Made by a program: the position numbers and the translations under genes
Shown here: positions 62,936 to 64,000 of the stretch, piece by piece
How positions within the stretch are numbered: the first letter of the stretch is position 1
Layout: every line of letters starts with the position of its first letter
Assembly: GCA_964593925.1 (NCBI GenBank)
Contig: CAZQKM010000003.1
Location: forward strand, 1 to 64,000
Reading direction: 5' to 3'
DNA from: Oleidesulfovibrio sp964593925
Lineage (GTDB): Bacteria; Desulfobacterota; Desulfovibrionia; Desulfovibrionales; Desulfovibrionaceae
Length of the DNA stretch: 64,000 nucleotides
Notes under the pieces: model-generated
What the model was told of the DNA's origin: nothing
Databases searched by the model: none
Seen by the model: only the letters and a program-made list of their open reading frames with translations

Positions 62936-63714
62936 TGCGTGTGCTCATGCTGGGTGATGTGGTGGGCAAGCCGGGCAGGCTTGCGTTGCGTGAGCATCTG
63001 CCACGGTTGCGCACTGAACATGCAGTGGACATTGTGGTGGCCAACGGTGAAAATGCTTCTGGTGGCATAGGGCTGGATGCCAAAGGCCTTTCTGCCTTGC
63101 TTGATGCCGGTGTTGATGTGGTGACCTCGGGTAACCACATATGGAAGCATAAGGATATTTATGCCGTGCTCGAACGCGAGCCCCGGCTGTTGCGTCCAGC
63201 TAATTATCCGCAAGGCGCCCCTGGCAAGGGTCTGGTCGTCGTTGAAAGCGCATCAGGCCACAACGTGGCTGTGATGAACCTTTTGGGACGTACATTCATG
63301 GATCCTGTGGACTGTCCGTTTCAGGCAGCCAAAAGCCTGCTGGCAACTCTGGGTGATGAGGCTACTGTGTGCCTGGTGGATTTTCATGCCGAAGCCACCA
63401 GCGAAAAAAAAGCCATGGGGTGGTACCTGGACGGTCAGGTTTCGGTTGTGGCGGGCACGCATACCCATGTGCAAACCAGTGATGCGTGTATCTTGCAGGC
63501 CGGCACCGCATACATTACAGACCTTGGCATGTGTGGGGTGGAAGCATCGGTATTGGGTATGGAACATACCTGCATTGTGGATCGGCTGGTTTCACGGCGT
63601 CCCAGACGTTTTGTTCCGGCCAAGGGGCACGGCGGTCTGAATGGGCTGCTGGTGGATATTGATGTGGCTACGGGCAAGGCGTTTGCAACGGATCTAGTGC
63701 GGATTATGCCATAA
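62935..63714 (+). CDS. YmdB family metallophosphoesterase
   Basis: This 259-residue protein is of the YmdB family, which hydrolyses cyclic nucleotides in Bacillus. It begins RVLMLGDVVGKPGRLAL with the first metal Asp, then VVANGENASGGIGLD, VVTSGNHIWKHKDI (metal Asn-His), LVDFHAEATSEKKAMGWY and VVAGTHTHVQTSDACIL. The ATG overlaps the moeA stop (TGATG), with GGAG 6 bases upstream, so the two are coupled. Confidence 0.93.
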   Translation: MRVLMLGDVVGKPGRLALREHLPRLRTEHAVDIVVANGENASGGIGLDAKGLSALLDAGVDVVTSGNHIWKHKDIYAVLEREPRLLRPANYPQGAPGKGLVVVESASGHNVAVMNLLGRTFMDPVDCPFQAAKSLLATLGDEATVCLVDFHAEATSEKKAMGWYLDGQVSVVAGTHTHVQTSDACILQAGTAYITDLGMCGVEASVLGMEHTCIVDRLVSRRPRRFVPAKGHGGLNGLLVDIDVATGKAFATDLVRIMP

Positions 63715-63807
63715 ATGCGGCACGTTCGCAGACGGGGAGATACTGTGGCCCCAGTGGTAGTTTTTGCCACGGCCGCTTAACGATATGTAACATACGGAAG
63801 TGTAGAT

Positions 63808-64000
63808 ATGGATATGGAGCAACAGGTTCGGACAATCCTGCGTGGTTGTGCCGAGTGTATTGACGAAAAGGAATTGCGGGCAAAATTGGCAAAGGGTAGG
63901 CCGCTACGCGTCAAGGCTGGCTTTGATCCTACAGCGCCTGACCTACATCTGGGACATACTGTGCTCATTCACAAATTGCGGCATTTTCAAGAGCTGGGGC
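63808..64000 (+). CDS. tyrS: Tyrosyl-tRNA synthetase, N-terminal part (cut by window edge)
   Basis: The first 64 codons of a class I synthetase. The text LRVKAGFDPTAPDLHLGHTV is the TyrRS signature with the HIGH-type HLGH, and VLIHKLRHFQELG continues the Rossmann fold. This matches the TyrZ-like branch of bacterial TyrRS. GGAAG lies 7 bases before ATG 63808; the ATG at 63814 is an alternative. Confidence 0.9.
   Translation, partial: MDMEQQVRTILRGCAECIDEKELRAKLAKGRPLRVKAGFDPTAPDLHLGHTVLIHKLRHFQELG

Overview
The window looks like chromosome of a Desulfovibrio-type sulfate-reducing deltaproteobacterium. The best evidence is a complete four-gene Qrc (quinone reductase) operon: six-haem cytochrome, molybdopterin-family subunit, four-cluster ferredoxin and NrfD-type membrane protein. 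A tungsten-type aldehyde:ferredoxin oxidoreductase, a TupABC tungstate importer, a CobA-HemD fusion and two sigma-54 activators fit the same group. GC is moderate. Many intergenic stretches run 0.3-1.2 kb, which is looser packing than usual for a bacterium. I saw no rRNA, tRNA, insertion sequence, prophage module or CRISPR array.

Left part (1-16 kb): the start of prfA, a DUF1385 protein, rpmE, tlyA and mntP; a solitary EcfT transporter subunit; a chemoreceptor; then a long minus-strand run of amidohydrolase, pyrB, pyrC, an HD protein with a decayed nucleotidyltransferase head, and rlmN. A WcbI-like gene follows on the plus strand.

Middle (16-29 kb): a Memo-family protein, a 1,100-residue exported TPR protein, a receiver-less sigma-54 activator with an altered GAFTGA loop, and a small flagellar-rod-like protein. 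Next come folE2, nikR and a methyltransferase, then bioY with its ECF ATPase, a LexA-like repressor and hflKC. A perfect 46-bp palindrome lies just past hflC.

Right-middle (29-45 kb): phosphomannomutase (manB), an operon of ferredoxin, aldehyde oxidoreductase and a membrane-anchored TPM-like protein, rnhA, and a Gate-domain membrane protein. A 60-nt perfect hairpin separates these from the Qrc operon, followed by manC and tgt. ManB and ManC together would supply GDP-mannose.

Right part (45-64 kb): valS, cobA-hemD, purN, an AMMECR1 protein, an MFS carrier, an exported unknown, a tandem Usp protein, a PAS histidine kinase with its sigma-54 response regulator, tupABC, moeA, a YmdB-type phosphoesterase and the start of tyrS. 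TupABC, MoeA and the aldehyde oxidoreductase make a plausible tungsten uptake, insertion and use set. The most interesting unexplained items are the 46-bp palindrome, the 60-nt hairpin, a candidate small RNA near 3.6 kb, the activator/rod-like protein pair near 21 kb and the aldehyde oxidoreductase operon.
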